Origin: Parafannyhessea sp902761955
GTDB taxonomy: Bacteria > Actinomycetota > Coriobacteriia > Coriobacteriales > Atopobiaceae
NCBI GenBank assembly: GCA_902761955.1
Contig: CACWMM010000047.1
Location: forward strand, 1 to 29,157
Length of the DNA: 29,157 nt
Reading direction: 5' to 3'
Of this stretch, positions 6,138-13,240 are shown piece after piece. The notes under the pieces were generated by a model. It saw only the letters and a program-made list of their open reading frames with translations. It ran no database searches and was not told the origin of the DNA. Every line of letters starts with the position of its first letter. The stretch's first letter is position 1. A program made the position numbers and the translations under genes.

Positions 6138-7568
6138 ATGGCAGTACTTGGGTTTATTGTCAACATTCTGTCTACGCCGGCAATTCTTGTCGGTCTGCTC
6201 GCCCTTCTCGGCCTTGTCCTTCAGGGCAAGCCGGCGGAGGACGTGCTCAAGGGTACCATCAAGACAATCGTGGGCTTCCTGGTCCTTGGCGCAGGCTCTT
6301 CGTTCCTGCAGTCCGATTCGCTGCTGGCCTTCGGCCAGGTCTTCAACTACGCCTTCAACATGCAGGGCGTCGTTCCCAACAACGAGGCGGTCGTCGCTGA
6401 CGCACTGAAGAACTTCGGTTCCGACTCCGCCATCGTCATGGCCTGCGGCATGGTTCTCAACATCGTCCTCGCGCGCTTCTCCCGCATGCCGTACATCTTC
6501 CTGACCGGTCACCACACCCTGTACATGGCCTGCATGCTCACCGTCATCCTCGGTGGCGCCGGCGGCCTCACCGGTCCCGCGCTGTGGATCGCGGCTGGCA
6601 GCATCCTTGGCCTCATCATGGTGCTGTCCCCTGCCTACTGCCAGGTTACCTATCGCAAGGTTACCGGTGGCGACGCGATCGCGCTCGGTCACTTTGGCGG
6701 CATCGGCTACTGGTTCGCAGGCGTGATCGGCAAGCTCTTCGCCAAGGACCCCAACCGCAAGAGCACCGAGGAGATCAACTTCTCCAAGCGCCTCATCTTC
6801 CTGCGTGACACCACCGTCTCCATCGGCATCACCATGTTCTTCCTGTTCCTCATCGTGACCGGCGTTGCCGTCGCCCGCGGCATCCTCAACGTCGACCCCA
6901 CGAACGAGGCCTACTCCCACCTCGGCGTCCTCCTGAACTACAACCAGGAGACCACGACGAACTGGATCGTCTGGTGCATCACCGCCGGCCTGTCCTTCTC
7001 TGGTGGCGTCTACATCATCCTGTCCGGCGTCCGCCTGATCATCGGCGAGATCGTCCCCGCCTTCAAGGGCATCGCTGACAAGCTCGTCCCCGGCGCCAAG
7101 CCCGCCCTGGACTGCCCCGTCGCCTTCACCTACGCTCCCAACGCCGTTATCATCGGCTTCCTGTCCTCGTTCGTCGGCGGCATCGTTGGCCTGCTCATCC
7201 TCGTGGGCGTCAACGCCGCCATCCCCGTCGCCCTCATCCTTCCCGGCGTCGTTCCTCACTTCTTCTGCGGCGCTACCGCAGGCGTCTTCGGCAACGCCGA
7301 GGGTGGCCTGAAGGGCTGCATCGCCGGCGCATTCGCTCACGGCCTGCTCATCACCTTCCTTCCCGCCATCTGCATGCCCGTCTTCACGAACCTCGGCTAC
7401 ACCGGAACCACCTTCTCCGACGCCGACTTCTCCTGGCTGGGCATCGTGTTCGGCAACCTCGTCCACTTCGCTGGTGGCGCCGTTCTGGTCATCATCTGCG
7501 TCGTGCTCTACCTGCTGCCGATCATCTACAACTTCGTGGCTCCCAAGAAGGAGGCCAAGGAGGCGTAG
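6138..7568 (+). CDS. PTS IIC component, ascorbate (SgaT/UlaA) family
   Basis: This 476-residue integral membrane permease is hydrophobic throughout, with about ten or more membrane segments. UlaA-family signatures are clear: the N-terminal LLQ/VLQGK region with VLKGTIKTIVGFLVLGAG, the FNMQGVVPNNEAVVADAL loop (about 75-92), and ARFSRMPYIFLTGHHTLYMA (about 111-131). The C-terminal PHFFCGATAGVFGNAEGG stretch is the second characteristic region. UlaA homologues carry L-ascorbate, but the family is wider, and other sugars are likely here because no ascorbate-6-phosphate lactonase or decarboxylase genes are nearby. It starts after a GGGGGA ribosome site, 62 nt after IIA, and uses almost exclusively preferred codons, suggesting high expression. 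A strong terminator follows. Confidence 0.92.
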   Translation: MAVLGFIVNILSTPAILVGLLALLGLVLQGKPAEDVLKGTIKTIVGFLVLGAGSSFLQSDSLLAFGQVFNYAFNMQGVVPNNEAVVADALKNFGSDSAIVMACGMVLNIVLARFSRMPYIFLTGHHTLYMACMLTVILGGAGGLTGPALWIAAGSILGLIMVLSPAYCQVTYRKVTGGDAIALGHFGGIGYWFAGVIGKLFAKDPNRKSTEEINFSKRLIFLRDTTVSIGITMFFLFLIVTGVAVARGILNVDPTNEAYSHLGVLLNYNQETTTNWIVWCITAGLSFSGGVYIILSGVRLIIGEIVPAFKGIADKLVPGAKPALDCPVAFTYAPNAVIIGFLSSFVGGIVGLLILVGVNAAIPVALILPGVVPHFFCGATAGVFGNAEGGLKGCIAGAFAHGLLITFLPAICMPVFTNLGYTGTTFSDADFSWLGIVFGNLVHFAGGAVLVIICVVLYLLPIIYNFVAPKKEAKEA

Positions 7569-7615
7569 TCTGCCGGTGCGTTCGGTAAAGCGTCTCTAGC
7601 TCTCGCGAGCTTTCG

Positions 7616-7648
7616 GGGCCGGGGACCTCAGGTCTCCGGCCCTTTTTT
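7616..7648 (+). terminator. Strong intrinsic terminator between IIC and IIB
   Basis: A GGGCCGG...CCGGCCC stem of about 12 bp (one G-U pair) with a 3-nt loop is followed by six Ts (7643-7648). It lies inside the apparent operon, 48 nt after IIC. I saw no convincing promoter in the remaining 130 nt before IIB, so partial read-through is the simplest model. Confidence 0.85.
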
Positions 7649-7778
7649 CGCGCTTTGCGGTGGCTCGATGGCGTCAGGCGGCAGCCGCTCGCCATCGCAT
7701 CCGCAACGGGTAAGATAGGTTTCAAATCCATTTCGTTGCCACAGGGGCGGCGAAGGTTCTCAAAAAGGAGAATGCAAG

Positions 7779-7976
7779 ATGGCTATCCACAAGATTCTGT
7801 GCTGCTGCGGATCTGGTCTGGGCTCCAGCCTCATTGTCCACATGAACACCGAGGAGGTCGTCAAGAAGCTCGGCGCAGACTTCGTCAACAACATCCCCGA
7901 CGACAAGAAGATCGTCCTCAAGAACATCCTCGACAAGAACGAGCTCGAGGAGAAGCTTAAGGCCCACCTCGGATAG
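7779..7976 (+). CDS. PTS IIB component, unusually short (probable internal deletion)
   Basis: This is only 65 residues, while IIB proteins of this class have about 90-100. The N-terminus HKILCCCGSGLGSS carries the phosphocysteine loop, with Cys10 as the likely phosphorylated residue. The C-terminus KKIVLKNILDKNELEEKLKA matches the usual last strand and helix. The middle strands and helix (about 27-30 residues) are absent: after KKLGAD the protein goes directly to FVNNIPDDKK. The original protein probably had a second GAD-like stretch before the last part, so deletion between short repeats is plausible. AAAAGGAG precedes the ATG well. It may be inactive or a minimal variant. Confidence 0.8.
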   Translation: MAIHKILCCCGSGLGSSLIVHMNTEEVVKKLGADFVNNIPDDKKIVLKNILDKNELEEKLKAHLG

Positions 7977-7988
7977 CGACGCTTTCAA

Positions 7989-8018
7989 GGCCAGGCACCC
8001 AAGGCGCCTGGCCGTTTT
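7989..8018 (+). terminator. Terminator-like hairpin between IIB and transketolase
   Basis: GGCCAGGC (7989-7996) pairs with GCCTGGCC (8006-8013), followed by GTTTT. The T run is short, so this may be an attenuator or an mRNA-stabilising hairpin rather than a full stop. The next gene starts only 24 nt later. Confidence 0.5.
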
Positions 8019-8041
8019 ATGAGAAGAGCAAAGGAGTGCAA

Positions 8042-8896
8042 GTGGAAGAAAAGCAGTACAACGACATCAAGCTGCTTGCGGCCAAGGTGCGCCGTGACGT
8101 AGTCGCGATGCTCCAGCACCGTGGTTACGGCCACGTCGGCGGGTCCCTCTCGCTGGTCGAGGCCTATGCGGTCCTCTACGGCAAGCAGATGAAGTACGAT
8201 CCCAAGAACCCGAAGTGGGAGGAGCGCGACCGCATCGTCCTGTCCAAGGGTCACGCTGGCCCCGTGGCATACTCCACCCTCGCCGAGGTCGGCTTCTTCC
8301 CGACCGAGTGGCTGTACACCCTGAATGACGGCGGCACGAGGCTTCCGTCCCACACCGACCGCCTGAAGACTCCTGGCATCGATGCCACTACCGGCTCGCT
8401 TGGCCAGGGCACCTCCGAGGCCGTGGGCATCGCCCTCGCGCTCGACAAGAAGGGCTCTGACGCCTACACGTACCTCTTCGTGGGCGACGGCGAGCTCAAC
8501 GAGGGACAGTGCTGGGAGTCCTTCCAGTTTGCGGCCGCGAACAAGCTGCACAACCTCATCGTGTTCATCGACGACAACAAGCGCCAGCTCGACGGCTGGA
8601 CGAAGGACGTCATGAACCCGTTCGACATCGCCGAGAAGATGCGCGCATTCGGCTTCAACACTCAGAGGGTTGATGGCCAGGACATCGTCGCCGTGGACGC
8701 CGCCATCACCGAGGCGAAGCAGAACAAGAAGTCCGCCAACTGCATCGTCCTCGACACCGTGAAGGGCGCGGGCATCCCCTACTTCGAGGAGACCGAGTCC
8801 AACCACTCCATGAAGTGGAACAACGACGAGATTAACGCCGCGACCGACGAGGCGATCAAGAAGCTCAACGAGGAGATCGAAGGGGGTGAGGCGTAA
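8042..8896 (+). CDS. Transketolase, N-terminal (TPP-binding) subunit
   Basis: This 284-residue subunit is one half of a split transketolase, which transfers two-carbon units between ketose and aldose phosphates. Motifs: His31 in RGYGHVGGSLS, SKGHAGP (68-74, His71), DATTGSLGQG (114-123), and the thiamine diphosphate/Mg2+ motif GDGELNEG (148-155) ending at DDN (177-179). The GTG at 8042 is chosen because AAGGAG lies five bases before it; a GTG at 8036 overlaps that ribosome site. The stop overlaps the start of the C-terminal subunit by one base (TAATG), so translation is coupled. Its place after a PTS suggests that the imported sugar phosphate feeds directly into the pentose-phosphate route. 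Confidence 0.95.
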   Translation: MEEKQYNDIKLLAAKVRRDVVAMLQHRGYGHVGGSLSLVEAYAVLYGKQMKYDPKNPKWEERDRIVLSKGHAGPVAYSTLAEVGFFPTEWLYTLNDGGTRLPSHTDRLKTPGIDATTGSLGQGTSEAVGIALALDKKGSDAYTYLFVGDGELNEGQCWESFQFAAANKLHNLIVFIDDNKRQLDGWTKDVMNPFDIAEKMRAFGFNTQRVDGQDIVAVDAAITEAKQNKKSANCIVLDTVKGAGIPYFEETESNHSMKWNNDEINAATDEAIKKLNEEIEGGEA

Positions 8897-9855
8897 TGTT
8901 CAAGCTCGCAGAGGACTTCGGTGCCGCAGGCACCCCGTATCGCGACGCCTTCAACAACACCCTCATCGATGTCATCAAGAATGACGACAGGGTGTACATG
9001 CTCGAGGCTGATCTTGGCGGCGCCTCAGGCACGCTCAAGATCCAGAAGGAGTGTCCTGGACACTTCGTCGAGATGGGCATCTCCGAGCAGGACATGATGG
9101 GCACCGCGGCGGGCATGAGCTCCGAGGGCCTGATTCCCTTCGTGCACACCTTTGGTCCGTTCGCGACGCGCCGCGCCTTCGACCAGGTCTACCTGTCCGG
9201 CGGCTACGCGCACAACACCATCAACATCTGGGGCTCCGATCCTGGATTCACGGTGGGCGCAAACGGTGGCACTCACACCACCTGGGAGGACATGGCGCTC
9301 ATGCGCACCATCCCCGGGTCCGTCGTGTGCGATGCCGCTGACCCCGTCCAGATGGCCTGGATCGTCCGCGAGTTCGCGAAGACCCCCGGCATCAACTACG
9401 TGCGCGCCGGCCGCAAGGCGTCGTTCAAGGTGTATGCGGAGGGCTCGACCTTCGAGCTTGGCAAGGGCAACGTCATCAAGCAGGGTTCCGACGTACTCGT
9501 CGTCTCGCAGGGCCAGTTGCTGAAAGACGCTATGGAGGCCGCGAAGTCCCTGGACGAGCAGGGTATCTCCACCGAGGTCATCGACATGTTCTGCGTGAAG
9601 CCGCTCGATGTCGACCTGCTTCTGAGCGAGGCTGCCGGCAAGAAGGCCGTCGTCACGTTCGAGAACCACGGCGTCATTGGCGGCCTGGGCGACGCATGCG
9701 CGTCCGCGCTCATGGAGGCCGGCGTATCCGTGCCGTTCAAGCGCCACGGCGTCGTCGAGAGCTTCGGCCAGGTGGGCACCATGGACTGGCTGCAGAAGGA
9801 GTTCAAGCTGACCGCGGCTGACCTTGAACAGACCGTGAAGGCTCTTCTCGCCTAG
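8896..9855 (+). CDS. Transketolase, C-terminal subunit
   Basis: This 319-residue subunit carries the pyrimidine-binding and C-terminal domains of transketolase. The catalytic glutamate that activates the cofactor is Glu64 in VEMGISEQDMMGTAAG (58-73). The segment FGPFATRRAFDQV follows, as in split transketolases and DXPS-like enzymes, and TFENHGVIGGLGDA marks the C-terminal domain. The start ATG at 8896 overlaps the stop of the N-terminal subunit. A strong terminator begins 50 nt after the stop, closing the operon. Codon use is highly biased, as in the IIC and transketolase N genes. Confidence 0.95.
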   Translation: MFKLAEDFGAAGTPYRDAFNNTLIDVIKNDDRVYMLEADLGGASGTLKIQKECPGHFVEMGISEQDMMGTAAGMSSEGLIPFVHTFGPFATRRAFDQVYLSGGYAHNTINIWGSDPGFTVGANGGTHTTWEDMALMRTIPGSVVCDAADPVQMAWIVREFAKTPGINYVRAGRKASFKVYAEGSTFELGKGNVIKQGSDVLVVSQGQLLKDAMEAAKSLDEQGISTEVIDMFCVKPLDVDLLLSEAAGKKAVVTFENHGVIGGLGDACASALMEAGVSVPFKRHGVVESFGQVGTMDWLQKEFKLTAADLEQTVKALLA

Positions 9856-9905
9856 GCGGCTTTTCCCTGTGCCTGCATGGTGCAAGGCATATGCAAGAGA
9901 AAAAT

Positions 9906-9937
9906 GGGGCGTCGTCCGCGGTGGACGGCGCCCCTTT
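9906..9937 (+). terminator. Terminator of the PTS/transketolase operon
   Basis: A GGGGCG...CGCCCC stem of about 12 bp including one T-G pair, loop GCGGT, is followed by TTT. It lies 50 nt after the transketolase stop. Confidence 0.75.
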
Positions 9938-9939
9938 GC

Positions 9940-9960
9940 AAAAGCCCGGCCATGCCGGGC
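9940..9960 (-). terminator. Probable tRNA-Ser terminator
   Basis: GCCCGGC (9944-9950) and GCCGGGC (9954-9960) form a 7-bp stem with a 3-nt loop; on the minus strand it is followed by TTTT. It begins 10 nt after the tRNA 3' end. Confidence 0.6.
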
Positions 9961-9970
9961 GGTGTGACAA

Positions 9971-10060
9971 TGGCGGAGGGAGAGGGATTCGAACCCTCGG
10001 TACGGGAACCCGCACGGCGGTTTTCAAGACCGCTGCATTCAACCACTCTGCCATCCCTCC
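9971..10060 (-). tRNA. tRNA-Ser (anticodon TGA), CCA encoded
   Basis: The minus strand folds as a tRNA with acceptor stem GGAGGGA/TCCCTCC, a D-arm with GGTTGAATGC, an anticodon loop CTTGAAA with TGA at plus 10024-10026, a long variable arm (typical of serine tRNA) and the T-arm GGTTCGAATCC. The mature body is 9974-10060 (87 nt), and CCA is encoded at 9971-9973. It decodes UCA and related serine codons. A terminator follows; the promoter is probably in the AT-rich stretch 10070-10100. Confidence 0.97.
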
Positions 10061-10111
10061 GTGGTCAAGTGGATATATCCTAACGCATAAGGTTCGAAAA
10101 CGTAAGCGAGG

Positions 10112-10651
10112 ATGCGGTGGTGGACGAGAAGGACGTGGCGCCCGGCCTTCATGCGGCTGGCGCTTGACGAGGCCCGCGCGGCGGCCGCGGAGGACGAGGT
10201 GCCCATAGGCGCCGTCGTCGTGTGCGACGGGCGCGTGGTGGCGCGCGCCCACAACCGCCGCGAGCTGGACGAGGACCCCTCCGCGCACGCGGAGTTCAAG
10301 GCGATGGTGGACGCGTCGCGCGCGCTGGGGCGCTGGCGCCTGACGGGTTGCACCGTGTACGTGACGCTGGAGCCGTGCCTCATGTGCGCCGGGCTCATGG
10401 TGAACGCGCGCGTGGACCGCTGCGTGTACGGCGCGCCGGACCCAAAGGGAGGCGCGCTGGGGACGCTGTACGACGTGAGCCACGATCCGCGGCTGAACCA
10501 CGAGTTCCAGGTGACGCCTGGCGTGCTGCAGGGGGAGTGCGCATTGGTGCTGCGCGAGTTCTTCCGAGCGAAGCGCGCGGCGAGAAAGGCGGCCGCACGT
10601 TTGGCGGGTGCCGGCACCGCGGGCCGCGATTCGTCCGCTGGCGAACAATAG
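10112..10651 (+). CDS. tadA: tRNA-specific adenosine deaminase TadA
   Basis: This 179-residue protein is a zinc-dependent deaminase of the CDA fold that makes inosine at the wobble base of tRNA-Arg(ACG). The zinc and catalytic residues are visible: HAE (His59, Glu61) in DEDPSAHAEFKAM and PCLMC (Cys89, Cys92) in TLEPCLMCAGLM. VPIGAVVV (30-37) and the C-terminal NHEFQVTPGVL segment also match TadA. The start is uncertain: ATG 10112 has only a GAGG touching it, and the in-frame ATG at 10151 lacks a ribosome site; homologues support a start close to 10112. The C-terminal tail after about residue 150 is Ala/Arg rich. It is adjacent to a serine tRNA by chance rather than by function. Confidence 0.93.
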   Translation: MRWWTRRTWRPAFMRLALDEARAAAAEDEVPIGAVVVCDGRVVARAHNRRELDEDPSAHAEFKAMVDASRALGRWRLTGCTVYVTLEPCLMCAGLMVNARVDRCVYGAPDPKGGALGTLYDVSHDPRLNHEFQVTPGVLQGECALVLREFFRAKRAARKAAARLAGAGTAGRDSSAGEQ

Positions 10652-10737
10652 GCACGTTCTGCGGTACCAGAGGTTTCGTTCTTCTCGGATATCCGCTATC
10701 TTTCTTTTAGCTTTGTGCACGCGACGAAGGGGTTTGG

Positions 10738-11718
10738 ATGAAAGAGTGGTTCGATGCGCAGGACGTGCGCGACGCGCGCGAGAGAATCAGCCCGTGGGCG
10801 CGCGTGACGCCACTTGAGCAGTCCATCTACCTTGACTATGCGGATCGCAACTACCAGTTCAAGCTCGAGAGCCAGCAGCTGGGCAAGAGCTTCAAGATTC
10901 GCGGCGCACTGAACACCATCTCGCAGTTGTCTGACTACGAGAAGCGCCACGGCGTGGGCACGGTATCGACGGGAAACCACGGCGTGGCGGTGGCCATCGC
11001 GGCGCACGTGCTGGGCATCCCGGACTGCTCCGTGGTGGTGCCGCTGGGCACGCCGCACGCGAAGACGGACCGCATCCGGTTTTACGGCGCGCGCTCGATG
11101 ATGCTGGGCGCGGATTACGACGACGCCCTGACGCTGGGCATCAACTACATCGACCGCGCAGAGATGTTCTATGTGGACCCGTTTGAGCACGACACGCGCG
11201 TGTACGCGGGCCAGGGGACCATCGGCCTCGAGATCATGGAGCAGAACCCGGACGTCGACACGATCGTGGTGCCCATTGGCGGCGGCGGTCTGTGCACGGG
11301 CATCGCCGTGGCCGCAAAGTCCATCAACCCCAACGTGCGCATCGTGGGCGTGCAGACGGCAGCCTGCCCGGCGATGGTGGACTCCATCCGCGACAACGTG
11401 TGCTACAACCGCTTCCCGACGAAGGGCGACACGGTGTGCGAGGCCATCGTGGGCGGCATCGGCGAGATTGCCTTCGACATGCTGCCGAGCCTGATAGACG
11501 ACATCGTGGTGGTGAGCGAGAAGAGCATTCGCTCCGCGTTCAAGTTCATGATCGAGCGCGAGCAGCTGTCCGTCGAGGCGGGGAGCGCCATGGTGGTGGC
11601 CGCGGTGCGCGAGTTCCCGGAGCGCGTGGGCGGCAAGAACGTGGCGCTGGTGATCAGCGGCGGAAACCTGGACATCAACATTCTTACGAGCGTGCTCGCG
11701 GAGGACTTCGAGGAGTAG
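10738..11718 (+). CDS. Threonine/serine dehydratase-type PLP enzyme
   Basis: This 326-residue fold-type II PLP enzyme has the PLP lysine Lys53 in LGKSFKIRGALN, the STGNHGVAVAIAA loop (about 80-92) and the phosphate-binding glycine loop PIGGGGLCTG (about 179-188). The C-terminal SGGNLDI motif is also typical. Family members deaminate threonine to 2-oxobutyrate or serine to pyruvate, or act on hydroxyaspartate. There is no C-terminal ACT regulatory domain, so it resembles catabolic or other short forms rather than the feedback-regulated biosynthetic IlvA. The start ATG 10738 follows GAAGGGG. Substrate cannot be fixed from sequence. It appears to be a single-gene unit. Confidence 0.88.
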   Translation: MKEWFDAQDVRDARERISPWARVTPLEQSIYLDYADRNYQFKLESQQLGKSFKIRGALNTISQLSDYEKRHGVGTVSTGNHGVAVAIAAHVLGIPDCSVVVPLGTPHAKTDRIRFYGARSMMLGADYDDALTLGINYIDRAEMFYVDPFEHDTRVYAGQGTIGLEIMEQNPDVDTIVVPIGGGGLCTGIAVAAKSINPNVRIVGVQTAACPAMVDSIRDNVCYNRFPTKGDTVCEAIVGGIGEIAFDMLPSLIDDIVVVSEKSIRSAFKFMIEREQLSVEAGSAMVVAAVREFPERVGGKNVALVISGGNLDINILTSVLAEDFEE

Positions 11719-11734
11719 CACCGGTGGCAGCGCC

Positions 11735-11768
11735 GCCGGGCTTGCGCCGTGCGGGAGAAGTGCCCGGC
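11735..11768. terminator. GC-rich hairpin between convergent genes
   Basis: GCCGGGC (11735-11741) pairs with GCCCGGC (11762-11768) in the 78-nt gap between two converging genes. There is no T run, so termination is only suggested by position. Confidence 0.35.
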
Positions 11769-11796
11769 GTGCGGGCGCAGGCGCCTTGCGTGCAGC

Positions 11797-13140
11797 CTAG
11801 ATTACCTGGAAGATGAAGAAGTCGAGGTAGTGCGTCTGCGGCACGCCCCAGAGGATTGGGTGGTCTGGCGCCTGCTGGCGCTCTTCCACCTGCTTGAGCT
11901 GAACGTTTGCCTGGTGTGCGGCCTCGGCGATCGCCTTGGCCAGAAGGTCGCGCGTCATGAAGTGGCTGCAGCTGCACGTGGCGAGGTAGCCGCCGCGCGG
12001 CAGCAGTCGCATGGCCTCGTAGTTGATTTCGCGGTAGCCGTGGCTCGCGTTGCGCACGGTGGAGCGGCTCTTGGTGAACGCGGGCGGGTCGAGCACGATG
12101 AGGTCGAACGGGCCACCCTCCTGGCGCAGCGCCTGCTTGTCCTGACGCAGGCGTGGCAGGTACTCGAGCACGTTTGCGCAGGTAAACGCCATGCGCTCGC
12201 TACCATCGGGTGCAAGCTCCAGGTTGTTTGCCTGGGCGTTCTGGCGCGCGAGGTCGATGGCGGTCTGGCTCACGTCCACGCAGCGCACAAACTGCGCGCC
12301 GCCGGCCGCCGCGTTGAGGCCGAACGGCCCCACGTGGCAGAAGCAGTCGAGCACGCGCCTGCCGGCCGCGATGCTGCGCACGGCGCGACGGTTGTACTTC
12401 TGATCCAGGAAGAACCCGGTCTTCTGGCTGTTCTCGATGTCCAGGTCGAAGAGGATGCCGTTCTCGCGCGCGAGCACGCGGGCGCTGTCCGGCACGGCGA
12501 GCGCCGGCACGTCCAGCCCCTCCGCCACGGCGCCGGCCGCCGCAAAGTCGTAGAAGCCCTTGTGGAGCGGCAGGCCCTCCTTCGTGCGGGCGGGGGAGTC
12601 GTTCCTCTCGTAGATGCCGCGGATGGCGACGCCGTCCGCCTGGAGCACCTGCACAAGCAGCGGGTAGATGGTGGGGCGCAAGAGCTGCATGCCCACGGTG
12701 CCCACCTGCGATACCAGCACGTCCTCGTAGCGGTCCACGATGAGCCCGGGGAACCCGTCCGCCTCGCTAAAGATCACGCGGCAGCAGTTGGTGTCCGGCT
12801 CGCACCCGGGCAGCGCGAGCGAGCCCATGGCGACCTTGCGGTGATCCCACGCCCACTCGACCTTGCGACACCAGAACGACGCGTCAAAGCGGTCGTTTGC
12901 GTTTCTGCTCACGACGCGCACGCGGATTTTGCTCTGCTGCGAGAGGAGCCCGGTTCCCTGGTAGGTGCCGTTCTCCTCCACCACGTCCACCACGTCCCCG
13001 TTTTGGGCCGCACGCCCGTCCGTGGGTGCGGGCTCGACGCGCAGCACTTCTCCCTCAAACACCCAGGGGTGGCCGCCCTTGAGCGAGCGGGCCGCCTTGG
13101 CCGTGACGACTACCTGGGGATATGGGCGAAGCTGCCTCAT
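11797..13140 (-). CDS. rlmI: RlmI-like 23S rRNA methyltransferase (PUA + SAM-dependent)
   Basis: This 447-residue protein has an N-terminal PUA-like domain (about 9-85, KGGHPWVFEGEVLRVEP), a central EEHEE-like domain and a Rossmann methyltransferase domain (about 225-447). Diagnostic features are FDLDIENSQKTGFFLDQKYN (231-250), typical of the RlmI/RlmK-like group; SAM motif I in VLDCFCHVGPFGLNAA (263-278); DPPAFTKSR (351-359); and TCSCSH (388-393), with the cysteines expected for m5C enzymes. E. coli RlmI makes m5C1962 in 23S rRNA. Start ATG 13140 follows AGGAAGG at 8 nt. It lies downstream of a DEAD-box helicase gene on the same strand, 100 nt apart, consistent with a shared RNA-processing unit. 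Confidence 0.9.
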   Translation of the reverse strand: MRQLRPYPQVVVTAKAARSLKGGHPWVFEGEVLRVEPAPTDGRAAQNGDVVDVVEENGTYQGTGLLSQQSKIRVRVVSRNANDRFDASFWCRKVEWAWDHRKVAMGSLALPGCEPDTNCCRVIFSEADGFPGLIVDRYEDVLVSQVGTVGMQLLRPTIYPLLVQVLQADGVAIRGIYERNDSPARTKEGLPLHKGFYDFAAAGAVAEGLDVPALAVPDSARVLARENGILFDLDIENSQKTGFFLDQKYNRRAVRSIAAGRRVLDCFCHVGPFGLNAAAGGAQFVRCVDVSQTAIDLARQNAQANNLELAPDGSERMAFTCANVLEYLPRLRQDKQALRQEGGPFDLIVLDPPAFTKSRSTVRNASHGYREINYEAMRLLPRGGYLATCSCSHFMTRDLLAKAIAEAAHQANVQLKQVEERQQAPDHPILWGVPQTHYLDFFIFQVI

Positions 13141-13185
13141 GCGATGGGCCTTCCTGTGGTTGGTGGGTTGTGGGACGCGCCGCAG

Positions 13186-13239
13186 CCTGGTTGCGGGACG
13201 CGGCCTGGTTGCGGGATGCAGTCTAGTTGCGCGCCGCGG
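13186..13239. repeat. 18-bp tandem repeat, three copies, after the helicase stop
   Basis: Copies at 13186-13203, 13204-13221 and 13222-13239 share the pattern CCTGGTTGCGGGACGCGG, with two or more changes in the later copies; a poorer fourth copy may lie at 13165-13185. The array starts directly after the helicase stop. Read in the helicase frame it encodes repeated Ser-Arg-Asn-Gln-Ala units. Confidence 0.75.
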
Positions 13240-13240
13240 C

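Noticed and set aside
5790..7466. A 558-residue open frame on the minus strand across the PTS genes
   Set aside because: It runs opposite to IIA and IIC, and its acidic repetitive composition reflects the complement of a hydrophobic membrane protein.
8036..8041. Upstream GTG start for transketolase N subunit
   Set aside because: It overlaps the AAGGAG ribosome site; GTG 8042 has correct spacing.
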